The notes below the pieces were generated by a model. That model was given only the letters and a program-made list of their open reading frames with translations, was not told the DNA's origin and did not search any database. Below, one piece after another: positions 1 to 11,814 of a stretch of DNA of 64,000 nt. Numbering within the stretch: position 1 is the first letter of the stretch; every line of letters begins with the position of its first letter. A program made the translations under genes and the position numbers. This stretch comes from Rhizoclosmatium globosum (Eukaryota > Chytridiomycota > Chytridiomycetes > Chytridiales > Chytriomycetaceae), in the NCBI GenBank assembly GCA_002104985.1, contig MCGO01000014.1, forward strand, positions 578,501 to 642,500, given 5' to 3'.

Positions 1-3000
1 GAACTGATGATGCCTTTTTGAGCGATGTCTCACTTGTGCTGGAAAGTGTGGAAGGTTCAACAATCGACATTACATTCGGCATCGAAAGCGTTGACGCAGG
101 CTTCAATTCCAACGGCTTCAATTCTACAGCGACAGATTTCTCAGTCATTTGTGAAGACGTTTGGGACTGAAGTTGAGATAACGGCAAGTTATCCTCCGAA
201 GGCATTGCGCTCGATTCAGCGACGGAAGATAACACAGGTGCAGCTTTCACAGTCCCACTTTCTTCAGGCTTTCGTTCCCCATACGTGCTCTCCCGTGGAG
301 TTGGAGCCTCAATGCGAATCATATGGCTTGGGAATATCGCGCTTGACGGACGTGTGCTCGCTCTACTTCCCGCGCGACTGTTTTCTGCGCTTTCGGGAAT
401 AGCGGCGATGGCAGCGTCAAGTTCGGGACAGTGTTGTGGGTACTCCATGCTCCGCGATGTGACAATTGACGGCCGCATGGAATTCATGGCGCTACCTTGT
501 GGAGACGGGGCAAGTCGTTGTGAGTGGTTCACGTTGCTGCTTACTTGGTCCACGCTTCCTTTTGCGCTTCGCTTGTCGAGGAATAACGATGTTGGTCGAG
601 AGGATATGAAGAGAGATGCAGGGCGAGATGTGGGTTTAGATTTCGGGTCCATGTGAGCTTGTGAGCCGTGTATATCTTGTTTTGAGCCAAGGAAGAGTGA
701 TGTGGGGCGTGATCCGAGGCGGGGTTTTGGGTCGGGAGGTTGGTTGGATGATGGATCGTGGATTTCGATTCGAGAGCCAGCCATTGTGGATACGGGGCGG
801 AAAGAGTTTGTGCGGGATCGTGGGTTGGGCGCTGCTGAGGCATTTTCGGTAGCGACTTTTTGGGCTTCATCGGCAACGTTGAAGCCGTGGAAGTCTGTTC
901 CTGTGGCTGGTCGTGTTCGTGTTGACAGTTTCGATGTTCTTCGGCGCTGGTTAAATGCGGAGGAGCGTCGAGATCCTTGTGATTCTCGGGCTTGGTAGAG
1001 TGGGTCAGTTTCGCTTGATCGAGTCGTAGTTGTCTTCACACTTTTGATGCGGCTTGGTGTTTCATCGTTCAACAGTTCCCATACTTTCTTTTTGAGTAGA
1101 TTTGTAAACGTTCGCAGATTCTTGTTGGAACGGTTGAACAAGGCTGGAATAATTGCATCTGTTCCAATACAGTGAGAAAAACCACGTATTGCGTTGATTT
1201 ACTCACCTTCGCATTGTATTGCTTGTTTCACCGCTTCAAACTCGTTTTCTTCTAGCAGTCCGATTTCGTTTGCTTTTGTGAGAAACTCTTCCATCTTTTG
1301 CCATTGAGCCTAAAGAAACAACGTCAATGATCTGGCGAGACTAAAGCTACTCTTTTTTACCGTTGTAAAGCCAGGTGTAATGATTTCATTGCCATTGTTA
1401 ATGTGTCCGACATCATTTAAGTGGATCATTTCTGCGCTCCCGCTGTTTGATTCAAATATTTGCGGAATATATGGTTCCGGGAGCAAATGTGACAATCGCC
1501 GCTTTGAGTCATTCCGACCAAGTATGTGAGAACCAGTAGGAGGTAAAAGACTGTCAGTTGTTACAATCCGACTAGTTTCTTGCGAAGGTAGCCCCAGGAG
1601 AGGTATTTTTTGAGCGGAAGATATCTTAATGGAAGAGATTTTCTGCAGATGGCTTCTCATTTGATCTTGAGGTCCATCAGATTCCTCCACAATGGCTGAT
1701 AAGTTTAGGTTTGAAGCACTGACGATTTCCTCCCTATTTCACCCGAAAATTAATATCTCATTTAACAATGAATGGAAGTTGTAGTTACCCAAAAGCGGCG
1801 AAAAACTTTTTAAGTTCCTCATCCTGTTTCTTCCTGTCTGACTCAGTAATCGCCGACCTGAACTTCATCATGGCATAACTGTGTGCCACGAAACAAACGA
1901 ATACTGTTGACCCCAAGATTGTTGGGGATAACACTGCGCTAATGTGGAGTCGCGCTGTGTAAGAAGTCTCCAAAATCATCACTTCGAAAATAAACAAAAC
2001 GACGCAAACGACTGTACAGTATGCATATAGACAACCGCGGACTCTGTCGAACCATTCAACGTGGTTTGGTTTCCCGAAGAAGGAGCAGCTCGATAGACAG
2101 AGAGTTATAATTGCGGCACAAGGGAGGAAGTATATGTTGGGGGTATTGAAAAAGAGGATGATGACAACAGTTTTCGATATGGATTCGAGGTATATGTTCC
2201 AGTCACGGTCTTTGAAGTTGAAATCTTTTCGAAGGAGTTTAAGGATTTTACAGTATCGCACAACGCAGTTGCAAAACGCGCAGCCAAATGAGATGCTTAA
2301 GATGACCATGACCCAATGGTACCCTTGCCAACATGTGACGTGGTAACTGTTGGAGTATGTGAATGTTGTCGGGGAGAGGCGGCAGTCAAACACTTTTGCG
2401 AGGAGCTCGACACTTGGGTTGTAAAATATGAGGGAGAAGTTGGGCATGAAGTTTGCAAGAAACATGTGGAACTTTGTGAGACGCTGCAACCGTTCTGGAT
2501 AGTAAAACTCGAGGATACCGTAAAAGTACGTGGTGTAGACCATGCACACAAGCCATACTGCGACCATCACATTGATGATGATATAGTATCCAAACCAATC
2601 GAAAATGAGTCCAATATAGGAAACAATATCGACGTAGATGTTGTCAAGAATGACTTTGGATCGATGTAAACACAGGTACATGATTTGGAAACATGTAAAG
2701 AGTTGTGTCACGATTCCAAGCCAGTTCTGCAACGTCCATTTTACTTTCACGTCAGCCGTAGTGCTCTTTCGACTGTGCTTCCTCTCGGCTTCAGGGTCGA
2801 GGCTGTACATATTTATCGTAAATGGAATCGCGTTCGAGAGGATGAGCAGAATGTAAAACGAGGCATACAACGACATCCCAACTTTCGTCCCCGTCGTAAA
2901 CGAGTTTAGATTATACCAAAACGAAATGGAAATGTCCCATTCATGATCAACTAGTACGCCATCAACAACCAAATATTTGAAAACAAAACAAAACATACCG

Positions 3001-4367
3001 TTCTTCAAAAACTCATCCTCCGAAAAATCAGATATCAACTGATCCATCACATTCAATCTATTACACGTAATCTCCTTCATAGCTGCCATATTCCTCGCGA
3101 CAAGGTCAGGCGTGACGAACACCCACCCGTTTGGATCCAGTGATTGCCTCGCGATTTCGTCCGTCATGAAAAAGTACCATAAATGAACCATCCATTTCAC
3201 ACTGAGACAGTCTTCCGTGCTTCCCGGTGTGAAGTAGAAATAGTGTTGACGGAGGAGGATGTGGGATATGAATGAGAGTGGGTACGCGTCTGGCGCGGAT
3301 AAGTCCGTGATTGAGGTGAAATCGTTTGCGATGAATGAAGTGGTTGAGCTTGTGTTTAAAGAGGCAAGTGCGTTTTGGATTGTGGATGTTGTTGGGGTTG
3401 TTACATCTCCATGTGAGTTTATGATTCGCGCGACGGTTGGGTTTCGTCCGTTTTGTGTTGATTCGGCTATTCCTTGGAGAGGCGTGTATGTTATTGAGTA
3501 GAATGATACGCCGGACATGAAGAGGATGTCGAATGTTGTTGTGCCTTTTATGAAGTTTTGGGGCCAGGATTGGGGGCCTGTGGATGTGAAGAAGGGGTTG
3601 TATTTGCTGAGATATTTTGGGAGGATGTCGGAGGGGTCGTTTAGGACTATGGGTGTGATTTGGTGGAATGGGAGTTGGATGGACGGGTTTAGCGATTGGA
3701 TTCGCGTGTCGTTCCAGTATGTGATTTGACCACTGAATATATCTGACAACAGCTTCGCGTCGAATATTAGGGCGGGTGAGTTCACAGTGAAGCCTGGGAT
3801 ATTGTAAACCACCGCGAGGGCACCCGCAACAATAGGAAGCGTCAAAGCTCCATAATGCTGCGGAGACCCCGCATCTATTCCATCAGAAGCATTTCGCGCG
3901 TTAATAAATTCTGATTCCGAGATATTCGCTTCCGTCCCCGCAAACAGACTTAATCCCAAAAACAGTTCCTCAGCACCTTTCGTACTTGTGCTTGGCGCAT
4001 AAGAAAGATCGATTATGTGGTCTTCAATGGTGAAAGACTCTTTGAATAGGTACATCCATCCCCATATCACAGACGAGAGTATCGCGGATCCAGAGCCGTT
4101 GATTGCCAGATGTGGGATAACTGTGATATTTGCAAAATACGATTGCCGTGATTCATCTACTTTTTTGTATAAAAGCGCTGCTGCGATACATATTAGGAGA
4201 ATGGGAGTGATGGTAGATGCGGCAATCTCAATGATTTCAAGCCATTGCATAGGTTCTGGAGCTTCATCGATTTCTTCCGCTGTCTTTTGTCTCTCGATTC
4301 CAGCAGGTTTATGTAGTTCTGAAGGAGGTTGCTGGTCTAGTGTCGCATTGAGGCGAGTGGTTGACAT
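1..4367 (-). CDS. Receptor-like membrane protein with PstS-like ectodomain (3' end beyond window)
   Basis: Starts at the ATG at 4367. Exons on the reverse strand are 4367-1789, 1718-1361, 1309-1207 and 1158 to the left edge. The three introns (70, 51 and 48 bp) are GT-AG and each restores the frame, so the product exceeds 1400 residues. An N-terminal membrane segment (about residues 42-67) precedes an ectodomain of about 350 residues that resembles phosphate-binding PstS proteins, with the stretches LTLPIVAGALAVVYNIPGF, DIFSGQITYWND and QITPIVLNDPSD. Then come seven or eight membrane segments (about residues 490-850, from VGMSLYASFYILL on). The last 500-plus residues are Ser/Thr/Pro-rich and probably cytoplasmic. 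A solute-sensing role is inferred from the architecture; ligand and output are unknown. No stop is seen before position 1. Confidence 0.8.
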
Positions 4368-4550
4368 CTGTCAGTGGAATCACCCGTTTTGAAAATCTTG
4401 AACATCGCAAATCTCATCCTGTCTCTATTCACTCTGGAAAATCCTGCAAATTCGGTGGAAAAAGTTAACATGATATATTCAGTTTTTGTTGGCTCGTTTT
4501 TGGATTTCCTTCGATCGTGTTTCTAAACTAAGATTTTTCTTTCACAAACT

Positions 4551-5448
4551 ATGTCTTCATGGAATCCACCTTCTGACGAAGGTCCATGGGTCTTCACTCT
4601 CTTAGGACCACAAGAGAAAGTGGGTGCAGGGGAGAAGTGGTATCTACGTTCACATGATTCCATTAATGGGGAGGAAGGCTTGGATCCAGATTTTGCAACT
4701 GTTCAGTCAGTTAATGAGGCGGCGATTAATGGAAAACCAATCAAAGTTGAGTTGGGCGGTTTGGGAGCAGTGGGTTATCGTGCCCAATTGGGTATGTGTT
4801 GTAGTTGTGTTTGTGTTTGCTAAATTCTGTCAAAGGGCTGGTGCAAACAAGAACTCTTTCGAGTAGCACTTCAATAGTTATTGGAATAATTCTAACGAAT
4901 GTCGTGTTGGCGGCTCTAGTTCTCCTCTTCTTTGTGAGTATGATTGTAATCAATCCTTGCCTGTTAAAACCATTCAAATTTCACACTCAAACAATGAAAA
5001 GGGAAATAAGAAACAAGAAAAGCAAGAAGATTCCCCAAAACTACCGCGTCTGGCAGCCATTCAATTCAACAAAGTCGCGCCGTTGCTAAAAACAGCACCC
5101 ATGACTTCCGTTGACAGTTTCGGAACTCTCCCACCATCACCCTTCCAGGCCCCACCACCTCCAATACGCAAACAATCATCGGCATCAATAATGTCGCCTG
5201 ATCATAAGCACTTCAGTAAACCGCCATTGCATCCGTCCTTGTTACCTGCAAACCGACCCCTTCCAAGACCACAGATGTTTTACCCATCCCCAGAACCCCA
5301 ATTTAATCAACAATATTATTACCAAGAACAGCAGTTGCAGCAGTATTACGCTGTACCGCCTGTTGCACCACCATCGCCTCGACAGAAGGTTGCTGTGTTG
5401 GGTAAGAAAGTGAATGCAGATGGACGAGTGAAGGAGAAGCAGGATTAA
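4551..5448 (+). CDS. Small single-pass membrane protein, WxPP/LLGPQ family, copy 1
   Basis: Three exons fit: 4551-4791, 4836-4933 and 5002-5448, with 44- and 68-bp GT-AG introns that keep the frame. The N-terminus (MSSWNPPSDEGPW, then TLLGPQEKVGAG and WYLRSHDSING) is shared with the gene at 6229. Exon 2 encodes one membrane helix (SIVIGIILTNVVLAALVLL). Exon 3 encodes a basic, then Pro/Gln/Tyr-rich tail ending in VKEKQD. No signal peptide or known domain is recognised. The conserved short N-terminus, helix and disordered tail suggest a membrane-anchored scaffold or adaptor, but the function is unknown. Confidence 0.68.
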
Positions 5449-5678
5449 TTATTTATTTGGGAAGCAGTAAACCAGATTGAAAATCCGTATTTTCCCTTGA
5501 TATTGCGTTTCAGGAGTGTTTAAATTGCATTCCCCCACCTAATTGGTCTCGTTTCAATCGTTATGAAAGAAGAGAAAGAGGAGAGGTATTAAGTATCGCC
5601 AAGCTATTATATTAATGAAGGAGGGAAATTAAAGAATCTCCAAACCTTGTCGGGCTTTCCGACTTGACCAAAATTTAG

Positions 5679-6049
5679 ATGACGTTTCAAGAACAAGGAC
5701 AGGGAACTCTACAGAATGCCATTCGCGAAGAAGGTATATATGCCAAGGCGCAAGTTACCAATGGTGTCGAAGCAGGGGTGACTATCACTAAAGGGACAAC
5801 AAGTGCAGGTGTGTGTCGATGTTTTGATTGGGTGGATATTGTGGCTCTCTGAAGGTTTACCAACGTTGATCGAAACTCGAGGCCGGCGAAGGTTGGATAT
5901 GCAATCTGTGGGTTGTTGGCTTTGGTGCTACTTGGGGTGATCTTTGTAAGTTGCATCTAACGCTTTCCCATGATCCTAATGACTTACACTGCTCATTATC
6001 TCTCTCTAAGTATTTGGCATTTGGACAGGTGTATAATAGACGTGAATAG
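5679..6049 (+). CDS. Putative small single-pass membrane protein (provisional gene model)
   Basis: An ATG at 5679 opens a short exon (MTFQEQGQGTLQNAIREE...) to about 5808. A second exon at about 5855-5945 encodes a convincing membrane helix (VGYAICGLLALVLLGVIF) followed by a clean GTAAGT donor. A last exon near 6029 encodes VYNRRE and a TAG stop. The first donor is uncertain: GCAG/GTGTGT leaves the frame off by one with the best acceptor, so exon 1 may end a few bases later. It lies between two related single-pass genes and shares their exon-helix-exon plan but not their N-terminal motif. Function unknown; it could be a decayed relative. Confidence 0.42.
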
Positions 6050-6228
6050 CGAAAATAGAGTTTATTGCGTTTTGAAATTAGATGAGAGGGAATATATAGA
6101 GTAAACGTTATACGAATCCATTCTCACAACTGTATAGAATAACAAATAAATAAGGATGAAACGAAAGGGAGTCAAACAGAGTTCCAAACCTCTCCAATTT
6201 CACTCACAAAACACACACCAACACACAA

Positions 6229-7337
6229 ATGACCTGGCAACCACCCACCGATGGAGCCTGGCAGTTAACCCTCCTCGGCCCACAAGGCAAAGTCGGAGCC
6301 GGTGGCCAATGGTACCTCCGCTCCGCCAATTCAATCAACGGCGTTGCAAACAACGTTCCTGATGCCAACTTGATTGCAACAAACAACCCAGGGGCAATCA
6401 GCGGAAACCCAAACACAGTTGGACAGTGGACGGGTCAGACAAATCCGCAAAATGGCGGAGCGACTTCTAGTGGCAATGGTACTAACTCGGGTGGTGGTGG
6501 TGGTGTTACTCCTTCGGGCAGTTCAGGTACCTTGTTTGTTTGTTTAAGTGTTGGTTGGAAGTAGTAGTTAGCTGACTACTTAACTAGATCCGTCTTGGTT
6601 GAAGCCGGTGCAGATTGGTGGTGGAATCGTTGGAGCAATTGTGTTGTTGGCCATTGGATCATTCATCTATGTGGGTGTCTCTTTCCTCCAACTTTGATTG
6701 ACCAAATGCGAACATCAACATTACTTTTAAACAGTCGAAACGAACCCGTGCAAGAGAAGAGGCTGAAGAACTTAAAGAATTAAAGGCAAAGAACAGTGCG
6801 AGAATCGTTCCTTCATCGGCTTCAGGAATGGCGTTGAAAGCTCATGAACAACCTGAACCTGTTGTTGAATATGCGGATTTGGTGGGCCGACGAACTACGG
6901 AGCAGGCTCCAATTAAGCAGCAAGAACCCTCAATTTACTCTCACACTAGTTCGAGTCAAGCTCAGCCTTCATTGTACACTATTTCTGCTTATGGACCACC
7001 TGGACAGGCTGTATACCAACCTGCTCCACCTCCAGCTCAGTACGGTGCTCAGTACACTGCTCCGGTAGCAGCGTATCCTGGTCAATATCCCCCACCACCG
7101 CCTCAGCAACAACAATCGTACAGACCTGCCGGTGCTGCTCCTGTTCCTGGTCAATCGTATGGAACGTATGGAGCTCAGCCTGTGTATGGACAGCAGCCTG
7201 TGTATGGACAACCAGCCCCACCTCCAGCACAAGCTTACTATGCTCAACCCCCTCCTGCCGCTCCTTTCGCTCAACCTCCACCACAGCAACAAGCTTATAG
7301 AGGAGCGCCACCTCCATCATCTCGTGGTGGTCGTTAA
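6229..7337 (+). CDS. Single-pass membrane protein with Pro/Gln/Tyr-rich tail, WxPP/LLGPQ family, copy 2
   Basis: Exons 6229-6526, 6588-6670 and 6735-7337 join in frame across two GT-AG introns of 61 and 64 bp. The N-terminus MTWQPPTDGAW, TLLGPQGKVGAG, WYLRSANSING matches the gene at 4551. A Gly/Ser/Asn linker follows, then one helix (IGGGIVGAIVLLAIGSFIY). Next is a charged segment (SKRTRAREEAEELKEL) and a long low-complexity tail with repeated YGAQPVYGQQPVYGQ-type units and PPPP runs. Such tails often bind SH3/WW-type partners or phase-separate, but that is inference. About 320 residues. The function is not known. Confidence 0.75.
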
Positions 7338-7556
7338 AATACTGCTATATCGCTTGTCGGATATCCAACATTATTGATATGCTATCTTTTCTCTTTCTGT
7401 TTATACACTAAATACGGTTATTCAATTATAATTCCATTTCACTTAGTTCTTACTGATGACTATTTATTCTACGGTATATGGTACCCAACCGATTTAGAAT
7501 CTACATAATAACTACACATGCACCCATCTACCTCGTATCCAAAAAAGGGACATTTT

Positions 7557-8912
7557 TTACAACCCAAGCGCCGGCGCAAGAGTAGCAGCCCAGCTGCCAT
7601 CTGTATCCAGCCCAAATCTCCAGCCCATCACACCGGCATTCCACCCATTTGCCCTAGCTCCACTCACACAACCCTCAAGCACCCACACATCGATGTACCC
7701 AGTACTAGCACCCTCGACACCGGCCTGTGTCACCGGCTTCCCAACAACAATCTTATTCAAAGGAACACCCTGCGCTGCAATCTCAAACACAGAACTCTGC
7801 CCCGCCCACCCATTCGCCTTATAAAACAGCGACTCACACGAATCGTAGCTCGAACCACCTTGGTTATAAAACTGAACCAAATAGTAATCAATCGCCCACC
7901 CAACTTCCCGATCCACCGTCAAATACGCCCCATTCGTATACATCCCCGGCGAGAAGTGCGGAGCCTGTGGCGCGTGGGTGATGATGTACCGCGGAGAAGG
8001 CAGACGCGCACGTAACTGCTTCGTAAGCGTAATCAACCAGGCTTCGCCGCCACCACCCGCTTTCAACGCATCGCCGTCTTCCCAGTCGACATCCACGCCG
8101 TCGAGGTTGTTTGCGATTACGTAATCGGCGAGGAGGTTTGCATCGGTGATTGCGTTTCTGCCGGCGGTTGTTGGGGCTTCGTTGCCGCCGTATGCGGAGA
8201 TGAGGACTTTCTTGCCGAGGGATTGGAGGGTGGATGGGTTGAAGGAGGGTTGGTAGGTTGGGGTCCAGAAGTTGATGAGTACGACTGTGTAGGCTGTTGA
8301 TTGGATTCGTGGATCGTTTTCGTTTGTGTAGATGAAAAGGTTTGAGGGTGGGGTTACTGGTGCTGCTGGTGTGGTTGTTGGGGCTGGTGGTGGTGGTGGA
8401 GGGACAACAGAGGAAGTGGTTGTTGGAGCTGGTGCTGGAATTGGGTTTTGGTTGGCTGACGTGTTCTGAGCAGGAGCAGTTGTTGGAGCAACTGGAACTG
8501 GAGCTACAGCAGCAGCGGCAGTAGTGGTAGCAGCTACGATCGCAATTGCCTCAGTGGCAGTGGTAGTAGTCACAGCACTGGCTTTCACGGCTTGAACACT
8601 TGAGCTCACAGGTACAAATACTGGAACATCGTTACTCTTCAACGCAACAAACTGTGGCAACTGTGCTTGATCAACCTTGACTGGTGCACTTGTTACAGCT
8701 GAAATCGGTTTCTGATCATTGACGAACGCAGGCATAAAGTTGGCATTGTTGTTGTTGGAGACAAAGATGGGGGCATTCACAGGTGTGGAGGTGGTGGAGG
8801 AGGAAGAGAACCAGGAGCTGATTGTGCTGCTAATGTCATCGAGGAAACTGGCTTGAACCGTGGCTGCAGTGGCGGAAAGCACCGCCAATGCAACTGATGT
8901 CGAAAGACGCAT
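7557..8912 (-). CDS. Secreted GH18-family glycoside hydrolase (chitinase-like)
   Basis: Intronless, 451 residues, starting at the ATG at 8912. A signal peptide (MRLSTSVALAVLSATAATVQA) is followed by a Ser/Thr/Ala/Pro-rich linker of about 170 residues, likely O-glycosylated. A C-terminal GH18-type barrel holds the motif LDGVDVDWED near residue 278; the Glu of the DxxDxDxE box is the expected acid catalyst. GH18 enzymes cleave beta-1,4 GlcNAc linkages in chitin, so cell-wall remodelling or chitin feeding is likely. Upstream strands (VVLINFWTP, KVLISAYGG) and downstream YLVQFYNQGG also fit a GH18 barrel. No carbohydrate-binding module is seen. The start of the gene lies close to a MITE at 8994-9364. 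Confidence 0.88.
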   Translation of the reverse strand: MRLSTSVALAVLSATAATVQASFLDDISSTISSWFSSSSTTSTPVNAPIFVSNNNNANFMPAFVNDQKPISAVTSAPVKVDQAQLPQFVALKSNDVPVFVPVSSSVQAVKASAVTTTTATEAIAIVAATTTAAAAVAPVPVAPTTAPAQNTSANQNPIPAPAPTTTSSVVPPPPPPAPTTTPAAPVTPPSNLFIYTNENDPRIQSTAYTVVLINFWTPTYQPSFNPSTLQSLGKKVLISAYGGNEAPTTAGRNAITDANLLADYVIANNLDGVDVDWEDGDALKAGGGGEAWLITLTKQLRARLPSPRYIITHAPQAPHFSPGMYTNGAYLTVDREVGWAIDYYLVQFYNQGGSSYDSCESLFYKANGWAGQSSVFEIAAQGVPLNKIVVGKPVTQAGVEGASTGYIDVWVLEGCVSGARANGWNAGVMGWRFGLDTDGSWAATLAPALGL

Positions 8913-8993
8913 TTGGGTTTCTTCTCGGTGTCTTTCAAATCATGGAGATTGTGATGAAGCATGCTCATTTGAAGAATTGACTTAGTTTTGGAG

Positions 8994-9364
8994 TTAAAGC
9001 AAAGAGCGAAAAAGTTGCTCCTTTCAAATTTCAAATTCAAATTCAAATTCAAATTCTAATTCCAATCCAAACCTTCCATATTGCAGCACTAACGTCAACA
9101 GCTAGGTTTGAGAGATAATCATTCTTTGTCTTGACAAAAACCTTCTTGTTGCCACAGTGACGAAGTAGATGAATGTGGATTGTACATCAGGGCAATGGAT
9201 TGGAAGGTCGTATCAACAAAAGGCACTCTTTTGAATTCATCTGTGTCTATTTCAGGCCATCAACAACAGCAAGGATGCTTGTCTTGGTTTTTGAATTTTG
9301 AATTTTGAATTTTGAATTTGAATTTGAATTTTGAAAGGGGCAACTTTTTCGCTCTTTGCTTTAA
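8994..9364. mobile_element. TTAA-flanked MITE with long inverted repeats
   Basis: The stretch is bounded on both sides by TTAA. Just inside, AGCAAAGAGCGAAAAAGTTG reads inward from both ends as an inverted repeat. The arms continue for about 60 bp with CCTTTCAAA and several AAATTC units; the right arm carries extra AATTTTG units. The 230-bp interior has no ORF of note. Precise TTAA flanks are typical of piggyBac-type insertion, so this is probably a non-autonomous element, although the tip does not match the usual piggyBac CCC start. It lies just upstream of the GH18 gene and could affect its promoter. Confidence 0.62.
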
Positions 9365-9850
9365 GAAAAATAACTGGAAGGATAATTATGGGATATTGTC
9401 GGTATGCGGAGCATGAAACATGAGCAGGTGCACAAAAGTTGTTGCTTACGCTGCAGTTAATACATTCATATTAATTCGGAGATTGGAAAGATTGTGTGAG
9501 AAAAGCTGAGAAAGTTGAGAAAAGAAACAAAAATAGCTTGGCGGGATAACTTTTGACAGCTTCCCTGTATTGAAGTTTCCAACCAACTATTCACATCAAA
9601 GTCAAGAGAGTTTGTAAGTATATCGTATGTGGGTTGTTGATTGACTGATTCCCCTTGCGACCAGGGTATTACCTTTCAAACCTCTTGGCACAGACACACT
9701 TCTTGAGATCTGAAACCATTGCACGGTACCTTGGAGAACTCAAAGCTTATACGTGACGATACAACTTTTGTTGCTGGCATATCGGAGTTGTCTGATCTTG
9801 CCCAGTATTCCTGTCGAACAAACACCCGTCAAACTGACACCAAAGCCGCA
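9365..9850. other. Intergenic stretch and probable 5' region of the proline-rich gene
   Basis: No convincing gene is seen. The frame used by the gene at 9851 is open back to about 9719, but without an ATG, so the ATG at 9851 is preferred. A GTAAGT at 9615 and an AG near 9665 could bound a 5'-UTR intron; this is only a possibility. Confidence 0.4.
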
Positions 9851-11508
9851 ATGACGACATTAACACCTCCTGAGTCCACACCAACTTCATCTCAAAACAC
9901 TCTCGAACAAAGAACCGCACGCGCGAAGCAGATTCAAGAACGAATGCAAAGTTTACTCAAACTCATCAAAACCAGTTCTGACGCTTCCACAGACATTCTT
10001 CAACACACCCTCTTCAACGACCTGACACGCGAAAATAGTGTCACAACTCTACATAAACCTTCTCCCCTCGATACCCTTGAACCTTCCCAGCCATTTTCGA
10101 AGGCCAAGTCCGATGATTTATACCAAGTTCTCGAAAATAGGTTCATTCACCAAAACTCCAACCACAACAACAATGAACATCGCGACCCGCCCTCAGGTCC
10201 CGCCACAGCTCCACAACGAAACCATTCCCGAAACACCAGCGACGGCGTCACCACAAAACTAAACACCATGGACCCAAACGACACAATACCACCACCACCA
10301 AACGACACAGTCACACCCCACTCTCCACAACCATCACCACCACCACCACCACCAACCCCAACGCGTCGCCGTAAAAGCCACTTCCGCCTCGGCTCAACAT
10401 CCCCCACCACCCACCACTCACCACCCCCAAAACCCCTCGCCACCACAACCCTCTACATATCCGAAGACGAAGAATCCGTCGTCTGTTACGACGAACCCGC
10501 ACACCTCATGATTGGCCGGCCCGTCAGCATCCTCTCCCGATCCACGGGCCGGAGTTCCGGGTCTCGACGCGTGTTTAGTCAGAGGCGGAGGCGGAGGAGG
10601 AGGCGGAGGACGGAGGTTAGTGTGCATGTTGATTTGGGTGCTGGTGGTGGTGGTGGAGGTAGAGGGGGGAGGAGTCGGGCTGCGGTTGAGGAGTGGGAGG
10701 ATGTGAATTCTCCTGTTGGGGTTGTTGGGGAGTGGAAGGGGTGGTTTGGGAAGCCGAGGACTGGAGAGGTGTGGGAGAAGCGGGGGAAGGGGGTTGGTGT
10801 TTATGTTGGGAGGAGTAGTGGTGGTGGAGCTGTTGAGGAGAAGGAGAAGGAGGAGGGGGGGAAGGGGGTTAGTCTTTTGAGGCAGGTTGGGAAGAGTTTG
10901 AAGAATTTGATTGTTGGGTCTGCACTTGGGACTGGGAGTTTGGGTGGGTTGAGGAGACGTGGAAGTCTGTTCTTTGATGATGTGAGTTGTTTCGTGGATA
11001 TTCTAAGTTACGCGTACTTATCAGTTATGTTAAGATTCCTCCACCTCCACCAACACAACCAGACCCACCTTCCGTTCCTCCCATCCAAACACAAACACCT
11101 TCATTAACAAACGCAACGTCACGGTCTGCCTCAGTCGCATCTCCAACTACGATACCGTCAGTTCCATCCATGGTATGGACATTCTCAAACAGATCTGAAG
11201 CCGCACCTGCAATCAGACAAGAAGTAACACCTCCACCGCCACCTCCTTCCGTCCCAGAAATCGAATACATTGGTCAAGCGAGACGGACAGGCCTTGCGTT
11301 AGGCGGTGAACGGAGTATGACTGTCAAAAGCCTTGGAATCACGCATCATAGTAATATTGATCTGAGGCAGAGAAGCGAGAGTACCGAAGGGGTTGGGGCT
11401 TGGTGGAAGCATGCGCAAGTTGGTACGGCTTCAGCAAGTTCGGGGAGTGTTGGGGTGTTGGGATCACGGAATTTGAGGGCTGTTGGTGGTGGGGTTGGAG
11501 TGTTTTGA
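9851..11508 (+). CDS. Proline/Ser-rich, probably disordered protein with polybasic run
   Basis: The first exon starts at the ATG at 9851 (MTTLTPPESTPTSSQN) and runs to about 10980. A short N-terminal helix (TARAKQIQERMQSLLKLIK) could form a coiled coil. The rest is rich in Pro, Ser, Gly and His, with PPPPPPPTPTRRRKSH and a run of about nine Arg near residue 250. A second frame, 11007-11508, continues with PPPPPTQPDPPS and ends GGGVGVF. Joining GTGAGT at 10981 to an AG at 11006 keeps the frame but gives a 26-bp intron. The more normal 44-bp choice, ending at 11024, meets a TAA at once. No known domain is seen. Function unknown. Confidence 0.55.
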
Positions 11509-11814
11509 AGTTGACTGTTACTATTTTTCCATTTTTGGTTGCGTATATATACATGTGTTAATAATGGTTATATTTTTCGTTTATTTGAGATGTAGAGAAT
11601 GGAATGTTAATGTATAGACAGCGCACACTCGATGATTCCGGTTTCTGTCCTTTAAACAACCGTACTGGATCGACGTTGTAAGCCATTACATTGGCTTTCA
11701 ATACGTAAGGCCAGCGAAATAGAATTGCTACTGGAGGAGTTTTCTTTCATCATTTTGTATTATGGAGGGAAGAGAGGGAGGTGTATTCGGCGTCAACAAG
11801 CGGCAGTATAAGGC

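Noticed and set aside
6969..7320. Reverse-strand frames of about 110 codons opposite the Pro/Gln-rich tail
   Set aside because: Antisense shadows of a low-complexity coding repeat.
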